Part shown: positions 1-5,867 of the stretch, one piece after another
Numbering within the stretch: position 1 is the stretch's first letter
How the letters are laid out: the number at the start of each line of letters is the position of its first letter
Source: an uncultured Butyrivibrio sp.
GTDB lineage: Bacteria > Bacillota > Clostridia > Lachnospirales > Lachnospiraceae
Direction of reading: 5' to 3'
Length of the DNA: 10,383 nucleotides
Assembly (NCBI GenBank): GCA_947169985.1
Contig: CAMVRW010000057.1
Coordinates: 1-10,383 of the forward strand
Notes under the pieces: model-generated
What the model saw: the letters and a program-made list of their open reading frames with translations, nothing else
The model's database searches: none
Told to the model about the DNA's origin: nothing
Program-made: the position numbers and the translations under genes

Positions 1-1
1 T

Positions 2-55
2 GTTGAGAAGATCCACATCTTCGACAAAGAGACAGAGCAGACAATCACAAACTAA
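2..55 (+). CDS. C-terminal end of upstream gene, probably sugar ABC transporter ATPase (MsmX/UgpC type), partial
   Basis: Only the last 17 codons and the stop are in the window. The open frame reads VEKIHIFDKETEQTITN and ends in TAA, immediately followed by an in-frame-independent TAG. A tail of the form KIHxFDxETE plus a few residues is typical of the C-terminal regulatory (TOBE/MOP-like) domain of MsmX/UgpC/MalK-type ATPases, which energise carbohydrate ABC importers and often serve several importers at once. The fragment is followed within 15 bases by an intrinsic terminator, as expected for the end of a transcription unit. The identification rests on a very short stretch and is tentative; the catalytic part lies outside the window. 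Confidence 0.55.
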   Translation, partial: VEKIHIFDKETEQTITN

Positions 56-67
56 TAGTGATACTTC

Positions 68-98
68 AAGAGCTGCGCACTTTGCGCAGCTCTTTTTT
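68..98 (+). terminator. Intrinsic terminator of the upstream gene
   Basis: A 12-bp perfect stem (AAGAGCTGCGCA at 68-79 pairing with TGCGCAGCTCTT at 83-94) with a three-base loop runs directly into six T residues at 93-98. It sits 13 bases after the upstream stop codon and before the promoter of the regulator gene. Confidence 0.93.
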
Positions 99-101
99 GC
101 G

Positions 102-110
102 TGTTATACT
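102..110 (+). promoter_or_regulatory. Extended -10 promoter for the PucR/CdaR-type regulator
   Basis: TATACT at 105-110 is preceded by TGT at 102-104, giving an extended -10 element. The best -35 at 17-bp spacing is TTGCGC (82-87), a weak match that lies within the 3' half of the preceding terminator stem. Transcription would start near 117, leaving a leader of about 28 bases with the ribosome site AAAGGGG at 132-138, six bases before the ATG. Confidence 0.6.
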
Positions 111-144
111 CGAATAGAGAGGTTTTCACTGAAAGGGGTAAACT

Positions 145-1233
145 ATGATTTCTTCACAGACCATAAAAACAAGTATTGAAGAACTTGGCGCTATTACTAA
201 GGTGGAGCTTTGTGTGCTGAATCTTAGCGGAGAAGTAGTTGCATCCACCAGTGAGAAAGATTTTTTGGATGTCTCCATAATTACCAGTTTTGCAAATTCA
301 CCTGTGGATTCTCAGGTAATAGGCGATGTTCACCTCTTTAAGGTATTGGATGATACAGAGCCCTTATATGTACTTCTGGCAAAGGGCGACTCTGAGCATG
401 CTTACATGGTTGGAAAAATTGGAGTAAGTCAATTGCAGGCCCTGATTACGGCCTACAAGGAGAAGTTTGACCGAAATAATTTCTTCCAGAATCTTTTGCT
501 GGATAACATGCTCCTTATTGATGTATACAACAGGGCGAGAAAGCTTAAGATAGAGGTTAATGCTCCAAGAGTAATAATCCTTGTGGAAGTGGGAAATGCA
601 AAAGACAATACTGCCCAGGAGCTTCTTGGAGGAATGTTTGGTGCCCACTCCGGCGACTTTGTCACAGCTGTGGATGAGAACAGTGTTATTCTGATCAAGA
701 CCCTGTCCAAGATCCAGACTTACGATGAAGTGCAAAAGATTGCTACTACCATTGTGGATATGATGAACACAGAGGCGATGCTTAACGTAAGGGTATCTTA
801 CGGTGGAATCGTCTATGAGCTTAAGGACCTTAGCAAATCTTTTAAGGAAGCCAAAATGGCTCTGGAGGTTGGACGCATTTTTTATGCAGAGAAGATGGTC
901 AATGCCTACAATACTCTTGGGATTGGAAGACTTATCTATCAGCTTCCTGAGAGCCTTTGCCGTATCTTCATCGAGGAGATATTTGCAGGAAAAGAAATCC
1001 CTGATGACCTTGATGAGGAAACCCTTGGCACCATCAATAAGTTCTTTGAGAATAATCTGAATGTATCAGAGACCTCAAGGCAGCTCTTTGTTCACAGAAA
1101 TACTCTTGTGTACAGGATTGAGAAACTGGAAAAGAGCTGTGGACTTGATGTAAGGAAATTCGATGATGCCTTGACCTTCAAGATTGCTATGATGGTTATC
1201 AATTATATGAAGTATTTGGAGAATTCCAGATAA
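145..1233 (+). CDS. PucR/CdaR family transcriptional regulator
   Basis: A 362-residue DNA-binding regulator of the PucR/CdaR (sugar-diacid/purine regulator) type. The clearest evidence is the C-terminal helix-turn-helix block at about residues 300-352, with NLNVSETSRQLFVHRNTLVYR and then EKLEKSCGLD and a DDALTFKIAMM helix, the signature of the PucR C-terminal HTH domain. Residues about 135-255 fit the GGDEF-like middle domain of this family, including the SYGGIV strand and the FKEAKMALEVGR helix. The first 130 residues look like an N-terminal sensory region, but I cannot assign its ligand. The start is supported by AAAGGGG six bases upstream. It is a single-gene unit between a terminator and the convergent SRP RNA. 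In this family the ligand and target genes vary (sugar diacids, purines, amino acids), so the regulon is unknown; targets could be nearby or remote. Confidence 0.88.
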   Translation: MISSQTIKTSIEELGAITKVELCVLNLSGEVVASTSEKDFLDVSIITSFANSPVDSQVIGDVHLFKVLDDTEPLYVLLAKGDSEHAYMVGKIGVSQLQALITAYKEKFDRNNFFQNLLLDNMLLIDVYNRARKLKIEVNAPRVIILVEVGNAKDNTAQELLGGMFGAHSGDFVTAVDENSVILIKTLSKIQTYDEVQKIATTIVDMMNTEAMLNVRVSYGGIVYELKDLSKSFKEAKMALEVGRIFYAEKMVNAYNTLGIGRLIYQLPESLCRIFIEEIFAGKEIPDDLDEETLGTINKFFENNLNVSETSRQLFVHRNTLVYRIEKLEKSCGLDVRKFDDALTFKIAMMVINYMKYLENSR

Positions 1234-1246
1234 ATAGAAGAAACGC

Positions 1247-1430
1247 AAAAGCGGTTCTGTAAAGGATGCATGCACGTTGACTCCCGGAAAAGAACAGGCA
1301 ACCTTACAACACATGGAAGGTTCTACTTAGTGCTGCTTCGTTCCCGACCTGACACGGTTCGCAGATTTCCATTGCATAAGACCCGGTCTCACACGAAAGG
1401 ACTGCTACATACACCCTTTACAAAACCGCT
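1247..1430 (-). ncRNA. ffs: Signal recognition particle RNA (4.5S/scRNA)
   Basis: The RNA component of the signal recognition particle, which binds Ffh and targets membrane and secreted proteins during translation. On the minus strand, complementary to 1332-1353, the sequence reads GTCAGGTC, GGGAAC, GAAGCAGC: the conserved SRP helix 8 with its GGAA tetraloop and asymmetric internal loop, followed by the usual ACTAAG. The 5' end (from 1430, AGCGGTTTTGTAAAGG...) pairs with the 3' end (about 1250-1273) in a helix of roughly 24 bp containing four G-U wobbles, the long helix 5. Further arms pair inside (for example ATGGAA with TTCCAT). A strong promoter places the 5' end at about 1430. The closing helix is followed by TTTT, so the RNA is about 180-185 nt. 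It lies beside tadA, as the SRP RNA gene also does in Bacillus subtilis, but here divergently. Confidence 0.93.
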
Positions 1431-1435
1431 CTATT

Positions 1436-1464
1436 ACTATACTTATTTTTTATTATTATGTCAA
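1436..1464 (-). promoter_or_regulatory. Strong sigma-A-type promoter for the SRP RNA
   Basis: On the minus strand a perfect -35 TTGACA (1464-1459), a 17-bp spacer and the -10 TATAGT (1441-1436) predict transcription starting about 1430, exactly where the closing helix of the SRP RNA begins. The -35 box covers the second and third bases of the tadA start codon, so the promoter extends into the tadA coding sequence. Confidence 0.9.
1438..1443 (+). promoter_or_regulatory. Possible -10 element for tadA and the following operon
   Basis: TATACT at 1438-1443 on the plus strand overlaps the SRP RNA -10 on the other strand. A weak -35-like TTTACA lies at 1417-1422 with a short 15-bp spacer. If used, transcription would begin about 1450, only about eight bases before the tadA ATG, leaving no room for a Shine-Dalgarno site. 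No better + strand promoter was seen between the regulator and tadA. Confidence 0.4.
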
Positions 1465-1979
1465 ATAACACTTTATCAGAAGAAGAAAAGAACGATATCA
1501 AATATATGAAGGCAGCCCTTGCCCAGGCCCGTAAGGCTTATAAACTGGGAGAGGTGCCTATTGGCTGCGTCATTGTATATGAGGACAAGATAATAGGCCG
1601 TGGGTATAATAGGAGAAATACAGATAAAACGCCTCTGGCTCATGCTGAAATTACAGCAATAAAGAGGGCCGGAAAGGTAATGAAGGACTGGCGACTTGAG
1701 GGCTGCAAGCTGTATGTGACCCTGGAACCCTGCCAGATGTGTTCCGGCGCTATAGTTCAGGCCAGAATACCAGAGGTCATTATGGCGGCTGAAAATCCTA
1801 AGGCTGGATGCGCAGGGTCAGTTATGGATATTTTGAACAACCCGGAGTTTAACCATCAGGTAAGTGTAAAGAAGGGTGTTCTTAAAGAAGAGAGCAGTGC
1901 TCTTTTAAAAAAATTTTTTCTGGAACTGAGAGCAAGGAATAAAGCTGAAAAAGAGCAGAAAGGTAAAGCCTGTGAGTAA
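1458..1979 (+). CDS. tadA: tRNA-specific adenosine deaminase TadA
   Basis: Deaminates adenosine-34 of tRNA-Arg(ACG) to inosine so that one tRNA reads several arginine codons; a cytoplasmic zinc enzyme. The 173-residue protein has the full cytidine/deoxycytidylate deaminase signature: HAE at residues 62-64 (zinc His and proton-shuttle Glu) and PCQMC at 91-95 (two zinc Cys). TadA-specific features are GEVPIGCVIV (31-40), the WRLEGCKLYVTLEP strand, and FNHQVSVKKGVLKEE followed by a FFLELR helix. Length fits the family. The ATG at 1458 has no recognisable ribosome site. The next in-frame ATG (1506, residue 17) would remove the short leader before YMKAAL that homologues possess, so 1458 is preferred; a leaderless or near-leaderless message is possible. 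It is the first gene of the long + strand run and overlaps the next gene by 8 bases. Confidence 0.95.
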   Translation: MSNNTLSEEEKNDIKYMKAALAQARKAYKLGEVPIGCVIVYEDKIIGRGYNRRNTDKTPLAHAEITAIKRAGKVMKDWRLEGCKLYVTLEPCQMCSGAIVQARIPEVIMAAENPKAGCAGSVMDILNNPEFNHQVSVKKGVLKEESSALLKKFFLELRARNKAEKEQKGKACE

Positions 1980-3519
1980 GAGAATTGTTTCAATTCTGCT
2001 CGTTCTGTTCATGCTTATGACTATCGTTGCATGCGGAAAGGGCGAAAACAGGGGATATCAAAAGAACAAGGCAGCCAGTCAGATAGACTTTAGCCAGAAA
2101 CCGGTCACAATTACCTATCTGACTATCGGAGATAAGCCAGTCAATGGCCGCACTGAGGAAGTGATTGAACAGCTCAATAAGATCCTGATCAAACGCCTCA
2201 ATGCCAGGCTGGATATTTATTACGTGGGATGGAATGACTATCTTCAGAATTATGACAGGACACTGGAAAATCCCAATGCAGGAATTGACCTTGTGGGAAC
2301 CGGAACAGATTGGCTGGATGCCTGGCCAAATGTCATCAATGGCAATTTTCTGCCGCTTACTGAGGAAATGATCAGAGAGTACTGTCCGGAAACATTTGCT
2401 AATGTTCCGAAGACTACCTGGAAGAAATGTTCCTATGATGGTAGTATTTATTTTCTACCGGAAAATGAGTATACCCAGTGGACGAACCACGGATTCATCT
2501 ATAGAACAGATATTGCCAAGGAGGCCGGTCTTTCCGAGGTTAAAAGCTGGGATGACCTGGATAAATACTTCGAGTGTGTGATCAAAAATCACTCGGAGAT
2601 GACTCCCTGGGATTTTGCTGGAGATAGCGGAGTTCCTGCCCTTGGATATATTATGTCTTCAATGAAGTATGTGCCTATATATGAGGTGACAACCTATGGA
2701 CTTTGGGGTGAGGATTCAAATAACAAGGGTAAGATAATATCTCCTTTTTATATGGGAGATGAATTTGTTGAGTATGCAAGACTGATGAAGAAGTGGAATC
2801 AGATGGGTGTTTGGAGAAGCAACGTTTCCACTGCTGAGGATAATACTGAGGAGTTCTATGCAGGAACATCCTCTGTGGCACAGCACCATACTCAGAATTT
2901 CTTTACCTCTATAAAACCCGCCATGAGGGTAAAAAATCCTGATGTTGGCGTTAAGTTTTACTGGTTTGGCAAGGAAAGCGGAAATCTTATGAGGCTCAGC
3001 GACCTTCATGGAGCCATGGCAATTTCTGCCTACTCCCAAAATCCTGAGAGAGCACTTATGGTCTATGATATGCTCAGAAATGATGAGGAATGTTACAGGC
3101 TGCTCCGGTATGGGATAGAGGGAATTCAGTATACTGTCACTGATAGCGGAATGATGGAAAAACCAAGTGGTTATAATGAAGCCAAGGATGGAATAGTGAC
3201 TAACTTCTGGTGGGGCAGGCGTGATGTACTTGAGATTCCGGATTCAGCTAATTCATGGGATGATTATTATGAGCTGGTTGGAAGCTATGAACATGTAGCA
3301 ATAGATTATCCCTGGGATGGTGTTCCATTCTCAACTCCACAGATCAATGCACAGCTTTCAGAGATAACAGCAATTTGCGATAAATATATACCACTTATCT
3401 CAACTGGTCAGTATGATAAAAAACCGGAGGATATGGTGGCTGAGTTCAGGAACGAGCTAATGAAGGCGGGCTTTGAACGAATAACAGGACAGCTACAAAG
3501 GATTTATAATGCACAGTAA
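1972..3519 (+). CDS. Extracellular solute-binding lipoprotein, DUF3502-type (family 1 sugar-binding related)
   Basis: A surface-anchored substrate-binding protein of the carbohydrate ABC-importer class, 515 residues. It starts with GTG inside the end of tadA, with AGAAAGG (1957-1963) eight bases upstream. Residues 1-20 are a lipoprotein signal peptide (KR, then a hydrophobic core) ending in the lipobox IVAC, so Cys21 is the probable lipid-modified residue. The mature start VTITYLTIGD, the DYLQNYDRTLENPNAGIDLVGTGTDW region and the SWDDLDKYFECV segment fit extracellular solute-binding folds. The C-terminal part (about 445-515: FSTPQINAQLSEITAI, then PLISTGQYD, then a FRNELMKAGFERI helix) resembles the DUF3502 domain found in LipO-like binding proteins. 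No permease or ATPase gene adjoins it. The gene overlaps the GH9-like lipoprotein gene by 11 bases, suggesting coupled translation. The ligand is not known; an oligosaccharide is an inference. Confidence 0.85.
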   Translation: MSKRIVSILLVLFMLMTIVACGKGENRGYQKNKAASQIDFSQKPVTITYLTIGDKPVNGRTEEVIEQLNKILIKRLNARLDIYYVGWNDYLQNYDRTLENPNAGIDLVGTGTDWLDAWPNVINGNFLPLTEEMIREYCPETFANVPKTTWKKCSYDGSIYFLPENEYTQWTNHGFIYRTDIAKEAGLSEVKSWDDLDKYFECVIKNHSEMTPWDFAGDSGVPALGYIMSSMKYVPIYEVTTYGLWGEDSNNKGKIISPFYMGDEFVEYARLMKKWNQMGVWRSNVSTAEDNTEEFYAGTSSVAQHHTQNFFTSIKPAMRVKNPDVGVKFYWFGKESGNLMRLSDLHGAMAISAYSQNPERALMVYDMLRNDEECYRLLRYGIEGIQYTVTDSGMMEKPSGYNEAKDGIVTNFWWGRRDVLEIPDSANSWDDYYELVGSYEHVAIDYPWDGVPFSTPQINAQLSEITAICDKYIPLISTGQYDKKPEDMVAEFRNELMKAGFERITGQLQRIYNAQ

Positions 3520-5053
3520 TTTAAGTCTTTTTATAAAAAAGAACAAGAACAGGATATGGGCACTGGGGTTGACAATACCCATCATTGGAAGCGCTGCAGG
3601 ATGTGGCGCTTCTTCTGCTGAATTACCTCAGGAGAGCCCGGAGAAGATATTAAGCTCTGAGGAGGTGAAGCTCTCCTATGAAGCACCTACTCAGATTCCG
3701 AGGATACTTATAGATCAGGTGGGCTATGACATTGATTCTGAGAAAGCGGTAGTTTTCAGTGAAGAAGGCCTTTCTGGAAATTTCTATGTCTGCGAACTGG
3801 AGACAGGAATCCCTGTGTACACAGGAACTATTCTTAAAGGGCAGGGACATTTTACAGATTTAAAGGAAGAGGGAAGCTACTATATTTATACTGATGAAGT
3901 GGGAGAGTCCTACTCTTTTTCCATAAAAGAAGACATATATGGTGAGGTGTTTAACAGGGCTTGCAAAAAATACTACATAAATCGGTGTGGACTTGCCTTG
4001 TCGGAAAATTACGCCTGGGAAAATGCCCACAGCGCCTGCCATACCACCATGGCAAAGCTACAGGAAGACCCTGACACCCAGATTGATGTGTCAGGAGGAT
4101 GGCACATGGACGAACAGGCAAGAAGAGACACCAAGCTTGGAAGCAGGATCGCAGAAAACCTTTTGCTTGCCTATGAGATGAATCCGGATTCTTTTTCTGA
4201 TGAAAGTGGGATTCCGGAAAGTGGCAATGGGATTCCTGATATCCTTGATGAAGTCAGATATGAGGTTGAATGGCTTCTTAAGATGCAGGATGCAAAGACC
4301 GGAGGAGAGTACGGTGCGGCAGTCACTGACTCAACAAATGGAGCAGATCTTTTTACTGCGCCTGTATTTGTGACTCCCACTGATCTTGAGGCGACAGTTT
4401 CTTTTGCAGCGGCGGCAGCCAGATTCAGTTACATCTATCAGCAGTATGATGCTGAATTTGCCACCACTTGTCTAAAAGCAGCAGACAGGGCCTGGACCTG
4501 TTATCTGAACAACCAGAAACCTATAGAAAACACTGCGTCCTTTGAGGCAGCAGCACAGCTCTACAGGGCAACCGGAGCAGATAATTATCATCAGGTCCTG
4601 GAGCAGTTCTTTGAAAAAAGCGACTTTGACAGCCTTTTTAATACGGATGAGAATATTTTCATGGGTGGCGTGACTTATCTATCCATTAATAAGGCAGTAG
4701 ATGTGGAAAGATGCACAGCTCTCATGAAGCTACTGATGAAAAGATCGGAACAGATTGCATCTGAGGCCTCCAAATCGCCATATCTGGTGACTGATGCAGA
4801 TAGTAGTGGCAGGTTTGACCGGATGCTGGATGATATGCGCTGCCTTACAATAACGGACCATATCATCTATAACCATGAGTACACCACCATAATTGAGAAT
4901 TGTGCTCATTTTCTTATGGGGATGAACCCGGATGCCATAAACTTCGTCACTGATGATACTGAGAGAACCTATGAAACAGCAGGGACTACCGGAGTTCTTG
5001 GAGACCCTGAGAGTGACGCGCTTTTCATATTTATGTTAAGTGTGATAATATAA
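3509..5053 (+). CDS. GH9-like lipoprotein lacking catalytic residues (probable pseudoenzyme)
   Basis: A 514-residue exported protein related to family 9 glycoside hydrolases (endoglucanases). Residues 13-32 form a signal peptide with a lipobox-like SAAGC, so Cys32 would be the lipid anchor. Residues about 62-140 match the N-terminal Ig-like (CelD_N) domain, with RILIDQVGYD at 65-74. Residues about 145-514 match the GH9 (alpha/alpha)6 barrel: DVSGGWH (193-199), then LLLAYE, IPESGNGIPDILDEVRYEVEWLLKMQD (starting at 235) and FLMGMNPDAINFVT (468-481). The key catalytic motif is broken: where GH9 enzymes have GGWHDAGD, this protein has GGWHMDEQ. The C-terminal His-rich motif after the NP..xFVT strand and the catalytic Glu (NE) segment are absent, and the protein ends after one final hydrophobic helix. 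The reading frame is intact, so this looks like an evolved non-catalytic protein. It is probably a surface glycan-binding partner of the lipoprotein encoded just upstream. Confidence 0.82.
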   Translation: MHSNLSLFIKKNKNRIWALGLTIPIIGSAAGCGASSAELPQESPEKILSSEEVKLSYEAPTQIPRILIDQVGYDIDSEKAVVFSEEGLSGNFYVCELETGIPVYTGTILKGQGHFTDLKEEGSYYIYTDEVGESYSFSIKEDIYGEVFNRACKKYYINRCGLALSENYAWENAHSACHTTMAKLQEDPDTQIDVSGGWHMDEQARRDTKLGSRIAENLLLAYEMNPDSFSDESGIPESGNGIPDILDEVRYEVEWLLKMQDAKTGGEYGAAVTDSTNGADLFTAPVFVTPTDLEATVSFAAAAARFSYIYQQYDAEFATTCLKAADRAWTCYLNNQKPIENTASFEAAAQLYRATGADNYHQVLEQFFEKSDFDSLFNTDENIFMGGVTYLSINKAVDVERCTALMKLLMKRSEQIASEASKSPYLVTDADSSGRFDRMLDDMRCLTITDHIIYNHEYTTIIENCAHFLMGMNPDAINFVTDDTERTYETAGTTGVLGDPESDALFIFMLSVII

Positions 5054-5061
5054 ATTGGATT

Positions 5062-5856
5062 ATGAAGACTACTATTAATGGATTAAATATAAACTACATA
5101 GACGAGGGGCAGGGACAGCTCCTGGTTTTGCTTCACGGCTGGGGTTCCAACATAGAGCTCTTTTCCGGGATAATTAATTTCGTAAAGAGTAAGTACCACG
5201 TGGTAGCTATGGATATGCCAGGCTTTGGAAAGAGCGATGAGCCACTTGAGCCCATGAATGTTGATGACTACGTGAACTTTGTCCTTGAGTTCGTAAAAGA
5301 GCTGTATCCTCAGGAGAAGGAGATTATTTTCCTTGGTCATTCCATGGGTGGAAGGATCATTATAAAGCTTGCTTCCGGTATTCATGATGGAAGGATCAAG
5401 GCTTGCTTTACTATCCCCAAGGTAATCCTTACGGATGCCGCCGGGGTGCTTCCTGTAAAGACTGAGGCGCAAAAGAAACGCACCAGGAGATATAAATTCT
5501 ACAAGAATCTTCTTACTAAGACTGGAATTGCCAAGGCTTTTCCTGGAAGTTTGGACAAGCTTCAAAAGAAATTCGGAAGTGCGGACTATGCAGCAGCTTC
5601 GCCTGTTATGAGACAATCTCTTGTTAAGGTTGTAAACGAGGATCTTGTACCATACATGAAGTCTGTGACTATGCCGGCTCTTTTGATCTGGGGCGATAAG
5701 GACACAGCAACTCCTCTTTCAGATGGACAGACAATGGAAAGAGAGATGCCTGAGGCTGGCCTTGCAGTAATAAACGGCGTGGGGCATTATTCATTCCTTG
5801 AGAATCCATATCTTTACAACAAGATTTTGGGAAGCTTTTTGGGAATAAGTATCTGA
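5062..5856 (+). CDS. Alpha/beta hydrolase fold protein
   Basis: A 264-residue soluble serine hydrolase of the alpha/beta fold with no signal peptide. The oxyanion-hole HG lies in LLHGWGSN (23-30). The nucleophile elbow is GHSMGG (92-97, Ser94). The acid is probably Asp214 in LLIWGDKDTATP, and the base is His242 in VGHYSFLENP, so the triad is complete. A cap region of about 70 residues (130-200) is rich in Lys and Arg (KKRTRRYKFYK). The start matches the usual first beta strand of the family, although the ribosome site is poor (only a GGA close to the ATG); it follows the GH9-like gene by 8 bases and may depend on coupled translation. The substrate cannot be told from the fold. Its position directly before a Mur ligase and Ddl suggests a cell-envelope role, perhaps cleaving an ester or amide there. 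Confidence 0.85.
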   Translation: MKTTINGLNINYIDEGQGQLLVLLHGWGSNIELFSGIINFVKSKYHVVAMDMPGFGKSDEPLEPMNVDDYVNFVLEFVKELYPQEKEIIFLGHSMGGRIIIKLASGIHDGRIKACFTIPKVILTDAAGVLPVKTEAQKKRTRRYKFYKNLLTKTGIAKAFPGSLDKLQKKFGSADYAAASPVMRQSLVKVVNEDLVPYMKSVTMPALLIWGDKDTATPLSDGQTMEREMPEAGLAVINGVGHYSFLENPYLYNKILGSFLGISI

Positions 5857-5867
5857 GGTAATAGATT

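Noticed and set aside
1270..1509. Plus-strand open frame across the regulator-tadA gap
   Set aside because: It lies opposite the structured SRP RNA and overlaps tadA in another frame; the product is Arg/Thr/Leu-rich with no family resemblance.
4085..4135. Possible frameshift destroying the GH9 catalytic motif
   Set aside because: I read the other frames around GGWHMDEQ; neither restores DAGD, and the homology continues in the same frame on both sides, so substitution is more likely than a sequencing or frameshift error.
5083..5616. Minus-strand open frame opposite the alpha/beta hydrolase gene
   Set aside because: Shadow frame: the plus strand encodes a hydrolase with a full catalytic triad, and the antisense product resembles nothing I know.
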